Position numbers and translations under genes: made by a program. The notes beneath the pieces were generated by a model that saw nothing but the letters and a program-made list of their open reading frames with translations, did not search any database and had not been told where the DNA came from. From Aquificota bacterium (GTDB lineage Bacteria; Thermosulfidibacterota; Thermosulfidibacteria; Thermosulfidibacterales; Thermosulfidibacteraceae): a stretch of 32,224 nucleotides of DNA. The DNA is taken from the NCBI GenBank assembly GCA_015494645.1, contig WGAU01000096.1, positions 1 to 32,224 on the forward strand, given 5' to 3'. Shown here in pieces: positions 7,760 to 15,820 of the stretch. Position 1 is the stretch's first letter. Each line of letters opens with the position of its first letter.

Positions 7760-10388
7760 CAATGCTTTTAAGGGCGTCTTCAAGCCTTGCTTTCTTCTCC
7801 TCAAGCTCCTGTTTTATTCTCTTCTCTTTCTCCACTACTTCCTGAGGTGCCTTTTCAAGGAAATTTTTGTTAGAAAGCTTCTTGTTCACCCTTTCAAGCT
7901 CTTTTTCTACTTTCTTCAGCTCTCTGGTTAGTCTATCTTTTTCCTTTTCAAAGTCTATAATATCACCCAGTGGGACGTATATTTCTGTTTTACCTGCCAC
8001 TCTCATGGCCGATTTTTCGGGCCTTGTGGCTTCTTCGTTTACTTCAAGCTCATTAAGAAATGCCAAACCCTTAACATAGCGGCTGTACTTTTCAAGGAGG
8101 TGTTTCTCGCGGTCCTGAGACTTGGCTATGGCCTTTATTCTACGGGTAAGAGGAATGCCCATGTCCGCTTTGATGTTCCTTATAAGGCTAACTACTTCCA
8201 TTATGAAGGACATATCGTTTTCTGCTTCCTGATCCATGGCGTTCTTGTCAGTCTTGGGGAAAGGAGCTACCATAATGCTTTCCCCTTTGGCTATGGGGAG
8301 CTTCTGCCATATTTCTTCGGTTACGAAGGGCATTACAGGATGCGCGAGCCTGAGAATCTTGTCAAAGACTTCTACAAGCACGTTCTGAACAGTTAGTCTT
8401 CTATCTTGGTCGTTTCCGTAAAGATCGTCTTTGGAGATCTCCACATACCAGTCGCAGAACTCGTGCCACACAAAGTTGTAAATGCTGGAGGCGTACTCGT
8501 CAAACTCGTATTCCTCAAGGGCCTTTGTGGCGTTTTCTATGGTTCTGTTGAGACGGCTCAGTATCCATCTATCGGCTAAGGAGAGCTTTCTATCCTGAAG
8601 GTTTACCGGTTCAAAGCCTTCAAGGTTCATGAGAGTGAATCTTGCAGCATTCCATATCTTGTTTACGAAGTTCCTGTAAGCCTCAATCTTTTTTTCGGAG
8701 AGCCTTATGTCTCTTCCTTGAGCGGCAAGTATGGCCAAGGTAAATCTGAGGGCATCAGTCCCGTACTTTTCCATCATCTCCACGGGATCAATTACGTTGC
8801 CCTTGGTCTTGCTCATCTTCTGGCCCTTCTCATCCCTGATGAGGGCGTGGATATAGACGTCTCTGAAGGGGACGTCGTTCATGAATTTTAGGCCCATCAT
8901 CATCATACGGGCAACCCAGAAGAAGAGAATGTCAAATCCCGTTACCAAACAGCTTGTGGGGTAAAACTTTTTGAGGGTTTCTGTCTCTTCAGGCCAGCCC
9001 ATGGTGCCGAAGGGCCAAAGCGCCGAGGAGAACCATGTGTCAAGCACGTCTTCTTCCTGCTTTATCTTCTCGCTGCCACAGTGCTGACATCTGCTTATGT
9101 CTTCTCTGCTTACGGAAACCTTGCCACATTCCTCACAGTACCATGCTGGTATCCTGTGCCCCCACCATATCTGACGGGATATGCACCAGTCCCTTATGTT
9201 CCTCATCCACTCAAAGTAAACCTTAGTCCAGCGTTCAGGGATTATCTTTGTTTTTCCCTTTTCCACTACCTCTATGGCAGGTTCTGCCAGAGGCTTCATC
9301 TTTACGAACCATTGGGTTGACACGTAGGGCTCAATCACCGTGTGGCACCTATAGCAATGGCCCACGGCGTGTCTGTAGGGCTCCACCTTTTCAAGTAATC
9401 CCTTTTCTTCAAGCTCCTTTACGATAGCCTTTCTCGCTTCGTATCTGTCCATACCTTTGTATCTGCCGGCAAGTTCGTTCATAGTGCCGTCGGGACTCAT
9501 CACGCACACCACATCCAGATTGTATTTCTTACCTATCTCAAAGTCGTTTGGGTCGTGGGCGGGGGTGATCTTCAAAGCTCCTGTCCCAAATTCGGGATCT
9601 ACGTACGGATCAGCTATTACTGGGATTTTGCGCTCCACTATGGGAAGGATTACATTTTTTCCTATGTGGTCTTTGTACCTTTCATCTTCGGGGTTCACGG
9701 CAACAGCAGTATCTCCCAGCATGGTTTCAGGCCTTGTTGTGGCTACGGTGATGTACCTTGATCCGTCCTCCAGTGGGTACTTTATATACCAGAGGTTTCC
9801 GTCCTTTTCTTCGTATTCAACCTCCAGATCTGAAAGAGCGGTGAGGCATCTGGGGCACCAGTTAACAATGTACTTGTCTTTGTAAACAAGTCCTTCTTCG
9901 TAAAGTCTGACAAAGACTTCCCTTACTGCCCTTGAGAAGCCTTCATCCATGGTGAATCTTGTCCTATCCCAATCACAAGAACACCCTAAGCGCTTCAGCT
10001 GTTCAATGATGTAGTTTCCGTACTTCTCCTTCCATTGCCAAACCCTTTCTATGAACTTATCCCTTCCAAGATCCCAGCGGCTTTTTCCCTCCTTGGCCAG
10101 TTCCCTTTCTACCACCGTCTGGGTGGCAATACCTGCATGATCTGTGCCGGGCATCCATAACACGTTGTGGCCTTCCATGCGTTTCCAGCGGCAGAGTATG
10201 TCCTGAAGGGTGGCGTTCAAAGCATGTCCCATGTGCAGAGAGCCCGTTACATTAGGTGGTGGGATAACTATGGAGTAGGTGGGACGGGTGGTGTCCTTCT
10301 CGTCGGCGTGGAAGTACTTCTTCTCAAGCCAGAAGCTGTACCACTTGCCTTCAACATCTTTGGGGTTATACACCTTCGGAAGCTGCAT
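7752..10388 (-). CDS. valS: Valyl-tRNA synthetase
   Basis: ValS charges tRNA-Val. The class Ia signatures are clear: the HIGH-type motif HMGH (52-55), preceded by PPPNVTGSL, and KMSKT at 524-528. Between them lies the CP1 editing domain (TTRPETMLGDTAV near 217). Two cysteine pairs (CEECG near 418 and CQHCG near 434) suggest a bound zinc, as in thermophile ValS. The C-terminal 65 residues are a highly charged coiled coil, the tRNA-binding arm typical of ValS. The ATG at 10388 is chosen over an upstream in-frame start because AGGAGG lies six bases before it. This gives 878 residues, normal for the family. It overlaps lapA by 23 nt and is followed by lpxK with an 8-nt overlap. Confidence 0.97.
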   Translation of the reverse strand: MQLPKVYNPKDVEGKWYSFWLEKKYFHADEKDTTRPTYSIVIPPPNVTGSLHMGHALNATLQDILCRWKRMEGHNVLWMPGTDHAGIATQTVVERELAKEGKSRWDLGRDKFIERVWQWKEKYGNYIIEQLKRLGCSCDWDRTRFTMDEGFSRAVREVFVRLYEEGLVYKDKYIVNWCPRCLTALSDLEVEYEEKDGNLWYIKYPLEDGSRYITVATTRPETMLGDTAVAVNPEDERYKDHIGKNVILPIVERKIPVIADPYVDPEFGTGALKITPAHDPNDFEIGKKYNLDVVCVMSPDGTMNELAGRYKGMDRYEARKAIVKELEEKGLLEKVEPYRHAVGHCYRCHTVIEPYVSTQWFVKMKPLAEPAIEVVEKGKTKIIPERWTKVYFEWMRNIRDWCISRQIWWGHRIPAWYCEECGKVSVSREDISRCQHCGSEKIKQEEDVLDTWFSSALWPFGTMGWPEETETLKKFYPTSCLVTGFDILFFWVARMMMMGLKFMNDVPFRDVYIHALIRDEKGQKMSKTKGNVIDPVEMMEKYGTDALRFTLAILAAQGRDIRLSEKKIEAYRNFVNKIWNAARFTLMNLEGFEPVNLQDRKLSLADRWILSRLNRTIENATKALEEYEFDEYASSIYNFVWHEFCDWYVEISKDDLYGNDQDRRLTVQNVLVEVFDKILRLAHPVMPFVTEEIWQKLPIAKGESIMVAPFPKTDKNAMDQEAENDMSFIMEVVSLIRNIKADMGIPLTRRIKAIAKSQDREKHLLEKYSRYVKGLAFLNELEVNEEATRPEKSAMRVAGKTEIYVPLGDIIDFEKEKDRLTRELKKVEKELERVNKKLSNKNFLEKAPQEVVEKEKRIKQELEEKKARLEDALKSIGA

Positions 10389-10689
10389 GCTCTTCCTCCT
10401 GCTGAGGAGTTTCTCCCGTCTTTTCAAGCTCTTTGAGACGTTCCTCCAGCTCTTTTATCCTCTTATCTTTCTTTTTGATCTGTATCCTCATTCTCAGTTG
10501 CTCGCTTATAACTAAAAGCCATGCCACAGCCACGCCAAGAAGAATTGAGAGGTAGAGCATCACAAAAAGGGGTATGTCTGGCGTTTTGTAGAAGTAGAAA
10601 TCTAAATGAACGGGGGTCATATTCCTTATGGCGAAAGCCACGAGTAGAAAGATAACCACCAGTCCCGTGAAAAGCTTAAAGATTATCAT
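10366..10689 (-). CDS. lapA: LapA-domain inner membrane protein
   Basis: This small protein of 107 residues has two membrane-spanning segments (about residues 3-21 and 42-62). Between them lies the VHLDFYFYKTPDIPLFVM linker typical of the LapA (DUF1049) family. A charged coiled coil follows (about 68-91, EQLRMRIQIKKKDKRIKELE) and then an acidic tail. In E. coli, LapA works with LapB and FtsH to set LpxC levels and hence lipopolysaccharide synthesis. The LapB (tetratricopeptide) partner is not in the window, so the family assignment is firmer than the role. The ATG overlaps the HIT gene stop by 4 nt (ATGA), and the gene end overlaps valS by 23 nt. lpxK, one gene further downstream, fits a lipid A context. 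Confidence 0.82.
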   Translation of the reverse strand: MIIFKLFTGLVVIFLLVAFAIRNMTPVHLDFYFYKTPDIPLFVMLYLSILLGVAVAWLLVISEQLRMRIQIKKKDKRIKELEERLKELEKTGETPQQEEEHAASEGV

Positions 10690-11186
10690 TCTTTACCTCC
10701 GGAGAGTCTATTTGCAAAGCGCTTTCTCAGCTTTTCGTAAGTGGATGTGAGGTGTTCGGGTATCACTTTCACATCGGCCAGAACGGGCATGAAGTTGGTA
10801 TCTCCGTTCCATCTGGGGACTATGTGCAGGTGTAAATGGGTTTCAAGGCCTGCGCCAGCCACCCTTCCTAAATTGATGCCCAAGTTGAAGCCGTCGGGGT
10901 TCATCTCTTCTTTCAGTACCTTGACGCATACCTTGGCCAGTTCCATCATTTCACAGGACTCATCCTGACTCATTCCTTCAAGGCTTCCTATGTGCCTTAC
11001 GGGAGCTACCATCAGATGTCCGGGGTTGTAAGGGTAGCGGTTCATGATAACCAAGCAGCTTTTGCCCCTGTGCAGCATGAGATTTTGAGGACTTTCCCCT
11101 TCCTGAACGGCCTTGCAGATAAAGCAGACCTCTTCCTTGTCCGACAAGATGTACTCAATCCTCCAGGGTGCCCATATCTGTTTCAT
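10686..11186 (-). CDS. HIT-family nucleotide hydrolase/phosphorylase (Ap4A-type)
   Basis: The 166-residue protein carries the histidine triad HLHLHIVPRW, with H117, H119 and H121. It also has the upstream MNRYPYNPGHLMVAPVRH segment, which is the usual first half of the HIT fold. A CFIC pair near residue 21 and the opening MKQIWAPWRIEYI match the branch annotated as diadenosine tetraphosphate phosphorylase or AP-4-A hydrolase-like HIT proteins. Such enzymes act on adenylated nucleotides, including stress dinucleotides made by aminoacyl-tRNA synthetases, and valS lies two genes downstream. I chose the ATG at 11186 because GGAGG lies seven bases upstream; a TTG two codons earlier is less likely. 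The actual substrate cannot be read from the sequence. Confidence 0.9.
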   Translation of the reverse strand: MKQIWAPWRIEYILSDKEEVCFICKAVQEGESPQNLMLHRGKSCLVIMNRYPYNPGHLMVAPVRHIGSLEGMSQDESCEMMELAKVCVKVLKEEMNPDGFNLGINLGRVAGAGLETHLHLHIVPRWNGDTNFMPVLADVKVIPEHLTSTYEKLRKRFANRLSGGKE

Positions 11187-11231
11187 TGGCAAACCTCCGC
11201 TGGGCTAAGATATCTGGCGACTGCTAACTTA

Positions 11232-11957
11232 TCAAGACAGAAAATCCTCTATAAGACGGCAAAGTTCTGCTGGCTTCTCCAGTGGAATCATATGTCCACA
11301 GTCTTTTATAACCTCAAGTTTGGAGTTCTTTATGAGCTTGAACAGCTCTTCCGAAAGCTTCAGGGGGGTCATGAGGTCTTTGTCGGCGGCAACTATGAGA
11401 ACTGGCTTTTCTATCTTTTGGCACAGCTTTTCTCCGTTGAACCTGTCGCAGGCTATAAAGTCGTTTATGGTAACTTCTGGCTTTGCTTCGGAGAATATCT
11501 CCAAAGCCTTTTCCTTGATCTCTTGAGGAGCCTCCTTGTGCACCGCCCAGCCTACGATCTTTTGTAGCATTTTCTCCGGATTTTCTTTCAATCCCTCAAT
11601 GATGGCTGGGTTCACCCTTAGACGTGGACCCGTTGCCACCAGCACCCCGGCTTTGAGCCACGGCGGGTTTTGGGCCATTACGTATTGAACGATGGCTCCT
11701 CCCATTGAATGGCCCACGAGCACAACATCGTTGATGTCCATGTCCTCAATGCAGCGAATGATAAATCTACCGTACCCTTGAATAGTTTTGTAGCTCTTTC
11801 CAGAGGCTTTGCCATGTCCCGGCAGATCAATGGATATGTTGGTTATGTTAACTGTGTTTACCACGTCGTCCCAGACCATGCAGTTGTTTCCCGCTCCGTG
11901 GATGAAAAAAAGTGTGGTTCCTTTAAGGATAAGCCTAAAGTGCAGAGTCACAGCCAT
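11232..11957 (-). CDS. Alpha/beta hydrolase
   Basis: This is a 241-residue soluble hydrolase of the alpha/beta fold. The oxyanion-hole motif is FFIHGAGNN (17-25) and the nucleophile elbow is GHSMGG with S84. The acid is probably D194 (ADKDLMTP) and the base H222 (CGHMIPLEKP). The cap between residues 105 and 170 is short. The family includes esterases, lactonases and C-C bond hydrolases, so the substrate is unknown. I chose the ATG at 11957, which has AGGAGG seven bases upstream, over an in-frame codon five residues earlier. It overlaps porB by 23 nt, so it is made with pyruvate oxidoreductase alpha and beta. A role in thioester or metabolite repair near that enzyme is conceivable but unsupported. 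A 45-nt gap separates it from the HIT gene. Confidence 0.88.
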   Translation of the reverse strand: MAVTLHFRLILKGTTLFFIHGAGNNCMVWDDVVNTVNITNISIDLPGHGKASGKSYKTIQGYGRFIIRCIEDMDINDVVLVGHSMGGAIVQYVMAQNPPWLKAGVLVATGPRLRVNPAIIEGLKENPEKMLQKIVGWAVHKEAPQEIKEKALEIFSEAKPEVTINDFIACDRFNGEKLCQKIEKPVLIVAADKDLMTPLKLSEELFKLIKNSKLEVIKDCGHMIPLEKPAELCRLIEDFLS

Positions 11958-12816
11958 GCTGACCTCCTGCAAATTTTTCTATAAAGTCCCATTGGTCTTT
12001 TACTGCCCTTTTCCACTCTTCAGGATCGGCGTGCTGGAATCTTCCTTGTGATTTCAGGTAGCTTCCAATCTCTATCATTTTGGGTCTGACTGTGATCTTC
12101 CATATTCCGTTCTCTATCTCCAGCAGGGGAAACACTCCTGTCTCCACGGCCAGCCTTGAGATTTCAACGGTTCTGCTCTCTTCAAATCTCCACCCTGTGG
12201 GGCATGGTGCCAGAACCAGTATGAATCGGAACCCTTTTATCTTTTGGGCCTTTTGGAACTTGTGCATGAAATCTTCTGGATATGCCAAGGTGACAGTGGC
12301 AATGTAGGGGATCCTGTGGGCAAACATGGAGGTTATGATATCCTTCTTTCTTTCCAGTTTACCTGTGGGAGTGGTTGTGGTCCAGGCACTTTGGGGAGTG
12401 GATGAGCTTCTCTGGACGCCTGTGTTCATATAGGCCTCGTTGTCGTAGCACACGTAGATTATGTCTTCGTTTCTTTCTGCGGCAGCGGATAGGGAGCCGA
12501 ACCCTATGTCGTATGTGGCTCCGTCTCCAGCCCATACCATGACTGTTATGTGATCCGTTCCCAGCCTTCTCAAAGCTGCCTTCATGCCTGTGGCTATGCT
12601 TGGGGCTACTTCAAAGGTGGAATGCATCATAGGAACCTTTAAGGAAGCATCTGGATGCCTGCCGGCTATGACAGACCAGCAGGAAGCAGGAATTACTACC
12701 CTCACTTTGTCTCCCAGCGCTTTTAAGGCTAACCTCATGGCAAGGGCTGCTCCACAGCCAGCACATGCTAAGTGTCCGCTGGATAGGCCTTCGTAGCTGA
12801 AATCTTTCAGCTCCAC
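11935..12816 (-). CDS. porB: Pyruvate:ferredoxin oxidoreductase (pyruvate synthase), beta subunit
   Basis: This is the thiamine-diphosphate subunit that joins or splits CO2 and acetyl-CoA. From the GTG start it has 293 residues. The thiamine-diphosphate motif is GDGATYDIGFGSL (97-109), ending in the DNEAYMNTGVQRSS segment (125-138) that is characteristic of pyruvate rather than 2-oxoglutarate enzymes. The [4Fe-4S] ligands are likely C18 and C21 (ACAGCG), C46 (ASCWSV) and C205 (APCPTGW). I chose the GTG at 12814-12816 because GAAGGAG lies seven bases before it; a longer open frame to 12846 has no such box. It overlaps porA by 10 nt. The gamma and delta functions are encoded about 12 kb away on the other strand. 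Confidence 0.93.
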   Translation of the reverse strand: MELKDFSYEGLSSGHLACAGCGAALAMRLALKALGDKVRVVIPASCWSVIAGRHPDASLKVPMMHSTFEVAPSIATGMKAALRRLGTDHITVMVWAGDGATYDIGFGSLSAAAERNEDIIYVCYDNEAYMNTGVQRSSSTPQSAWTTTTPTGKLERKKDIITSMFAHRIPYIATVTLAYPEDFMHKFQKAQKIKGFRFILVLAPCPTGWRFEESRTVEISRLAVETGVFPLLEIENGIWKITVRPKMIEIGSYLKSQGRFQHADPEEWKRAVKDQWDFIEKFAGGQHGCDSAL

Positions 12817-13940
12817 AGCGTGGCTCCTTCGGGGTATTTTATACACTTGAAGTAGGCCTCTTGGATGTTTTCAGGAAAGACCTCTTTCCCCCCCATGGAC
12901 ACGATGTAGCTGTGGACAGGTCTGGATCCGGATATGGCGCTTCTCAACTCTTGTGCTAATATGCCTTCGGCACCAAAGGAGGTAGCCCTGTCAAGCACAA
13001 TGAACCTTTCAATGTGGATGGCCGTTTCCAATAGGTGCTCTTTGGGCATAGGTCTGAAAAGTTTTAAGGTGATAAGCCCCACCTTTTCTCCCTTTTTCCT
13101 GAGCTGCTTTACAGCGACCTTTGCCGTTTCGGAAAGGGCTCCTGTACAGACCAAGGCTGTGTGGGCGTCTTCAAGCATGTAGCCTTCTACAGGCAAATAC
13201 CTTCTTCCGGTGAGTTCTTCCCAATGTTCAAAAGCCTTTTCCCATTCCTTCAAGGACTTTTCCATGTCTGTAAACAGATCCTGTCTCTGTCTGTGGTACA
13301 GAGGGGGTTCAAGGATGGGCCAAAGGGTGAATGGGTTCTGGTTGGACAGCCTCAAAGGAAAGTCCAAAGGAGGAAGGAAGGCCTCTGCAACTCCGCTGTC
13401 CACAAGGTACAGAGGTTCTGCCGTGTGGGAAAGGATGAATCCGTCTATCCCCACCATGCACGGTATAAATACTTTTTCCGCTACCTTGTATGCCAGAAAT
13501 ATGAAATCGTGCGCTTCTTGGGCGTTAGAGGCGAATATCTGCATCCAGCCCGTATCCCTTTGGGACATCATGTCCTGATGGTCGCACCATAGGTTCCAGG
13601 GAGCGCCCACGGCTCTGTTAGCTACAGCCATCACAATGGGCAGCCTCCCCCCAGCACTCCAGTGGATGAGCTCATGCATGTAGAGCAGTCCATGGGAAGA
13701 GGTGGCTGTGAAGGCTCTTATGCCCTGTGCTACTGCACCTATTACCACTGCAAGGGCAGATATTTCTGCTTCAACCCTGATGAATTCTGCGTCAAGCTCA
13801 CCCGTTTCAACGAAGTGAGCTATTTTTTCAACTATGTGGGTCTGGGGCGTGATGGGATACGCTGAGATCACTTCTGGTTTTACAAGCTTTACGGCGTAGC
13901 TTATGGCTTCCGCGGAGGTTAGAAGTACTTTGCCGTTCAC
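12807..13940 (-). CDS. porA: Pyruvate:ferredoxin oxidoreductase (pyruvate synthase), alpha subunit
   Basis: The alpha subunit completes the active site of pyruvate synthase, a key CO2-fixing step in anaerobic autotrophs. It shows ISAYPITPQTHIVE near the N-terminus, ATSSHGLLYMHELIHWSAG, the VANRAVGAPWNLWCDHQDMMSQRDTG region, and a C-terminal transketolase-like domain (LGxITLKLFRP type). The 377-residue length is normal for split four-subunit enzymes. The GTG at 13938-13940 overlaps the stop of the upstream aldehyde-dehydrogenase-like gene as GTGA, with AAGGGAG eight bases upstream. A longer reading to 14015 adds only a basic, non-homologous tail, so I reject it. Direct coupling to the upstream gene suggests shared function. 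The assignment to pyruvate rather than another 2-oxoacid rests on motif similarity. Confidence 0.93.
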   Translation of the reverse strand: MNGKVLLTSAEAISYAVKLVKPEVISAYPITPQTHIVEKIAHFVETGELDAEFIRVEAEISALAVVIGAVAQGIRAFTATSSHGLLYMHELIHWSAGGRLPIVMAVANRAVGAPWNLWCDHQDMMSQRDTGWMQIFASNAQEAHDFIFLAYKVAEKVFIPCMVGIDGFILSHTAEPLYLVDSGVAEAFLPPLDFPLRLSNQNPFTLWPILEPPLYHRQRQDLFTDMEKSLKEWEKAFEHWEELTGRRYLPVEGYMLEDAHTALVCTGALSETAKVAVKQLRKKGEKVGLITLKLFRPMPKEHLLETAIHIERFIVLDRATSFGAEGILAQELRSAISGSRPVHSYIVSMGGKEVFPENIQEAYFKCIKYPEGATLWS

Positions 13941-15094
13941 TGGGTCATCTCCCTTGAGTAGATGATGGCTCCATCCCTTTTGATGAGCTTGTTCTTTTTC
14001 CTTTCCAGCACCCATCCTGCATCCTTCTTTCCCCCGTAGGGTCCTCTCAGTGGGAGGAAGGTGAAGTTCGGATTGAAGTGGATCATCCCAAAGGTTTCTT
14101 CAAGGCGCTTTCTTTCGCTCTGGGTAGCGTGTCCGAAAATGTAGGCTATGTGTCCGAATCGGGTGTAGCATACCTCCTTCACAGCATCTTCCCGATTCTT
14201 GTAGGGTTTTACTGCCAAGAAGGGCCCGAACATTTCCATGTCGGGAATGTTGCGGGCGAGAACCACTGTTGGAGGAATCCATTCGCCGTCTATAGTACCA
14301 CCTCGAAGCATTTCTCCTTCAACCTTTCCGATAGCTCTTTCAAATATAATGCGTGTCCTTTTGGCCTTTATGGGGCCATAGTCGGTTTCAGGGTCCAAAG
14401 GGTCCCCTACCCTTATGCTGTCCACCTTGGCCAAGAGGAGATCAAGAAACTCTTCAAGCTTTTTTTCTGGAACGTAAACCCTCTTTATGGTCGTGCAGTA
14501 CTGTCCGCCGTTTAGAAAGGCCCTTCTTGCGGTAAACTCCGCTGCTCGCTTTATGTCTCCGTCAGGAAGGACGAGGCATGGCGGCATACCGCTGGGTCCG
14601 GCAAATATGATTTTGTCAAAGAAGGTGATTCTTTCTTCAAAAAGCTTTCCAACAGCATCTCCACCTGAAACAAAAAATACCCTTACGTCTTCCCTCTTAC
14701 AGCAGTATTCTCCAAATGTCCGGTTGTCCAACTTACCGTTTATCTCAATGTAGGGTATGTCTTTAGTGATTTCCATCATCAGATTCTTTACCGTAGGAGT
14801 TAGAGAAGAAAAGCTTACAACGGATCTGTTTCCGCCAATCAGAGCGGACCCCACCAATCTTGCAAACATGATTGTGGGTGCATCATAGGGAAGGATGGCT
14901 CCGACGGTGCCGTAGGGCTTCCTTTTTTCCACCCAAGGAAGTTCTTCTTCCATAGTGCAAAGGTAATCAACGGTCATATCTATCTCTGCATTTCCTATCT
15001 TTACAGATACACCTATATCTTCTGCAAAGGCTCTTGTTAGCTCATCCTTCCTTTTGAGAATTTCCTTGCCCAAGTCTTTGAGTAGCTCTATCAT
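13937..15094 (-). CDS. Diverged, N-terminally short aldehyde dehydrogenase-family protein
   Basis: The protein has the aldehyde dehydrogenase fold but is only 385 residues, about 90-100 fewer than usual, with most of the loss at the N-terminus. The nucleophilic cysteine is kept (C200 in NGGQYCTT), as is the E-x-F-G-P segment near residue 287. Other key residues are changed. The oxyanion asparagine of the PWN motif is Asp (PYDAP, D71), the NAD-ribose lysine is Ser (VVSFSS, S94), and the general-base glutamate of ELGG is Gly (GPSGM, G166). Loss of that glutamate is known in CoA-acylating members such as methylmalonate-semialdehyde dehydrogenase. The stop is coupled to porA by a GTGA overlap. 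The start follows the Uma2 gene by 12 nt, with GGAGG about 15 bases upstream. Either a CoA-linked aldehyde enzyme or a non-catalytic partner is possible. Confidence 0.85.
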   Translation of the reverse strand: MIELLKDLGKEILKRKDELTRAFAEDIGVSVKIGNAEIDMTVDYLCTMEEELPWVEKRKPYGTVGAILPYDAPTIMFARLVGSALIGGNRSVVSFSSLTPTVKNLMMEITKDIPYIEINGKLDNRTFGEYCCKREDVRVFFVSGGDAVGKLFEERITFFDKIIFAGPSGMPPCLVLPDGDIKRAAEFTARRAFLNGGQYCTTIKRVYVPEKKLEEFLDLLLAKVDSIRVGDPLDPETDYGPIKAKRTRIIFERAIGKVEGEMLRGGTIDGEWIPPTVVLARNIPDMEMFGPFLAVKPYKNREDAVKEVCYTRFGHIAYIFGHATQSERKRLEETFGMIHFNPNFTFLPLRGPYGGKKDAGWVLERKKNKLIKRDGAIIYSREMTQ

Positions 15095-15106
15095 CAGCTT
15101 TAGACT

Positions 15107-15643
15107 TTACCTCCAAAGCTTGTTCACATCCACCTTCAAGGTACAGTTTTCTACTTTTAGCTCAAGTTCCCCCTCATCCGAATCAAAGAACTTTTTGTAT
15201 CTGTTTCTTACAAGCTTAAACGCCCTGACCTTTTGGAGGTCGGGGTAAACAAGAACATAGATCTTGACCCCTTCCCTTTCGTAAAGCTCATATTTGAGTC
15301 TTTCATCCTTTTGGAAGGTGTTGGGAGACACTACTTCAACCACAAGCTCTGGAGTTTCTCTGAGGTATTCTTCCACTTTCTTGCACACCACTGTGACGTC
15401 GGGTCTGACCACCGTATCTTTGCTCACTATCCAGTCAAGTTCTGGATAAACGAAGCATTTCTGAGGGCAATTCTCAAGCTGTTCGGCCAGTTGACGTGCA
15501 AATTCAAAAGCAATCCTTTGATGCTTTCCCGGAGGAGAGGGAGACAATGCATAGGGAATTCCCTCTATAAGTTCCCAGTCCCCTTTCCAGAGCTTGTAAT
15601 CGTCGTAGGTGTAATTTGGAAGGTACTTTTTAGCAAGGTTCAC
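15107..15643 (-). CDS. Uma2-family putative restriction endonuclease-like protein
   Basis: The 178-residue protein matches the Uma2 (DUF820) family, which has a PD-(D/E)xK nuclease fold. It shows YDDYKLWKGDWELIEGIPYALSPSPPGKHQ at the N-terminus, VRPDVTVVC with D82, and PELVVEVVSPNT with E103. The GVKIYVLVYPD strand near residue 125 closes the core. The family is abundant in cyanobacteria and other bacteria with unknown biological role; nuclease activity is inferred from the fold. The start is GTG at 15643 with AAAGGAG eight bases before it. It is the first gene of the long minus-strand run, directly behind the likely promoter and 12 nt before the aldehyde-dehydrogenase-like gene. Uma2 genes are mobile and often sit in unrelated operons. 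Confidence 0.88.
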   Translation of the reverse strand: MNLAKKYLPNYTYDDYKLWKGDWELIEGIPYALSPSPPGKHQRIAFEFARQLAEQLENCPQKCFVYPELDWIVSKDTVVRPDVTVVCKKVEEYLRETPELVVEVVSPNTFQKDERLKYELYEREGVKIYVLVYPDLQKVRAFKLVRNRYKKFFDSDEGELELKVENCTLKVDVNKLWR

Positions 15644-15679
15644 TTTATTTGCTCCTTTTTCAATCCATGTTCTAAAGAG

Positions 15680-15709
15680 ATCTTACCTTTACATGCCTAT
15701 TTTCGTCAA
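15680..15709 (-). promoter_or_regulatory. Sigma70-type promoter of the long minus-strand gene run
   Basis: Read on the minus strand there is TTGACG (15709-15704), an 18-nt spacer and TAAGAT (15685-15680), close to TTGACA/TATAAT. Transcription would begin near 15672, leaving about 30 nt of leader that holds the AAAGGAG box of the Uma2 gene. No other promoter this good was seen by eye between here and position 1. Confidence 0.55.
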
Positions 15710-15766
15710 GCATCAGAAAGATATTGTAAAAGTAAATGACTGTGAGCGCTGTTCATAGTAGTTCCC

Positions 15767-15776
15767 ATTCCGGAAT
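15767..15776. promoter_or_regulatory. Perfect 10-bp palindrome upstream of the efflux operon
   Basis: ATTCCGGAAT is a perfect palindrome 45 bases before the tolC start, in the 177-bp divergent intergenic region. It could be an operator for the downstream response regulator or another repressor. A site of this length arises by chance fairly often, so this is only a candidate. No convincing plus-strand -35/-10 pair was found next to it. Confidence 0.2.
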
Positions 15777-15820
15777 TTTTGTGATACATAGGACAAATAT
15801 CAATTCTGTTCGGAGGAGCC

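Noticed and set aside
12817..12846. Longer porB reading frame starting at 12846
   Set aside because: The added ten residues lie in porA; the GTG at 12816 has GAAGGAG seven bases upstream and fits family length.
13941..14015. Longer porA reading frame starting at 14015
   Set aside because: The extra 25 residues overlap the upstream gene, lack homology and have no ribosome-binding box. The GTG at 13940 has AAGGGAG at good spacing and a GTGA overlap.
15724..15759. Plus-strand promoter TTGTAA...CATAGT for tolC
   Set aside because: The spacing between the boxes is 24 nt, too long for a sigma70 promoter, and neither box is close to consensus.
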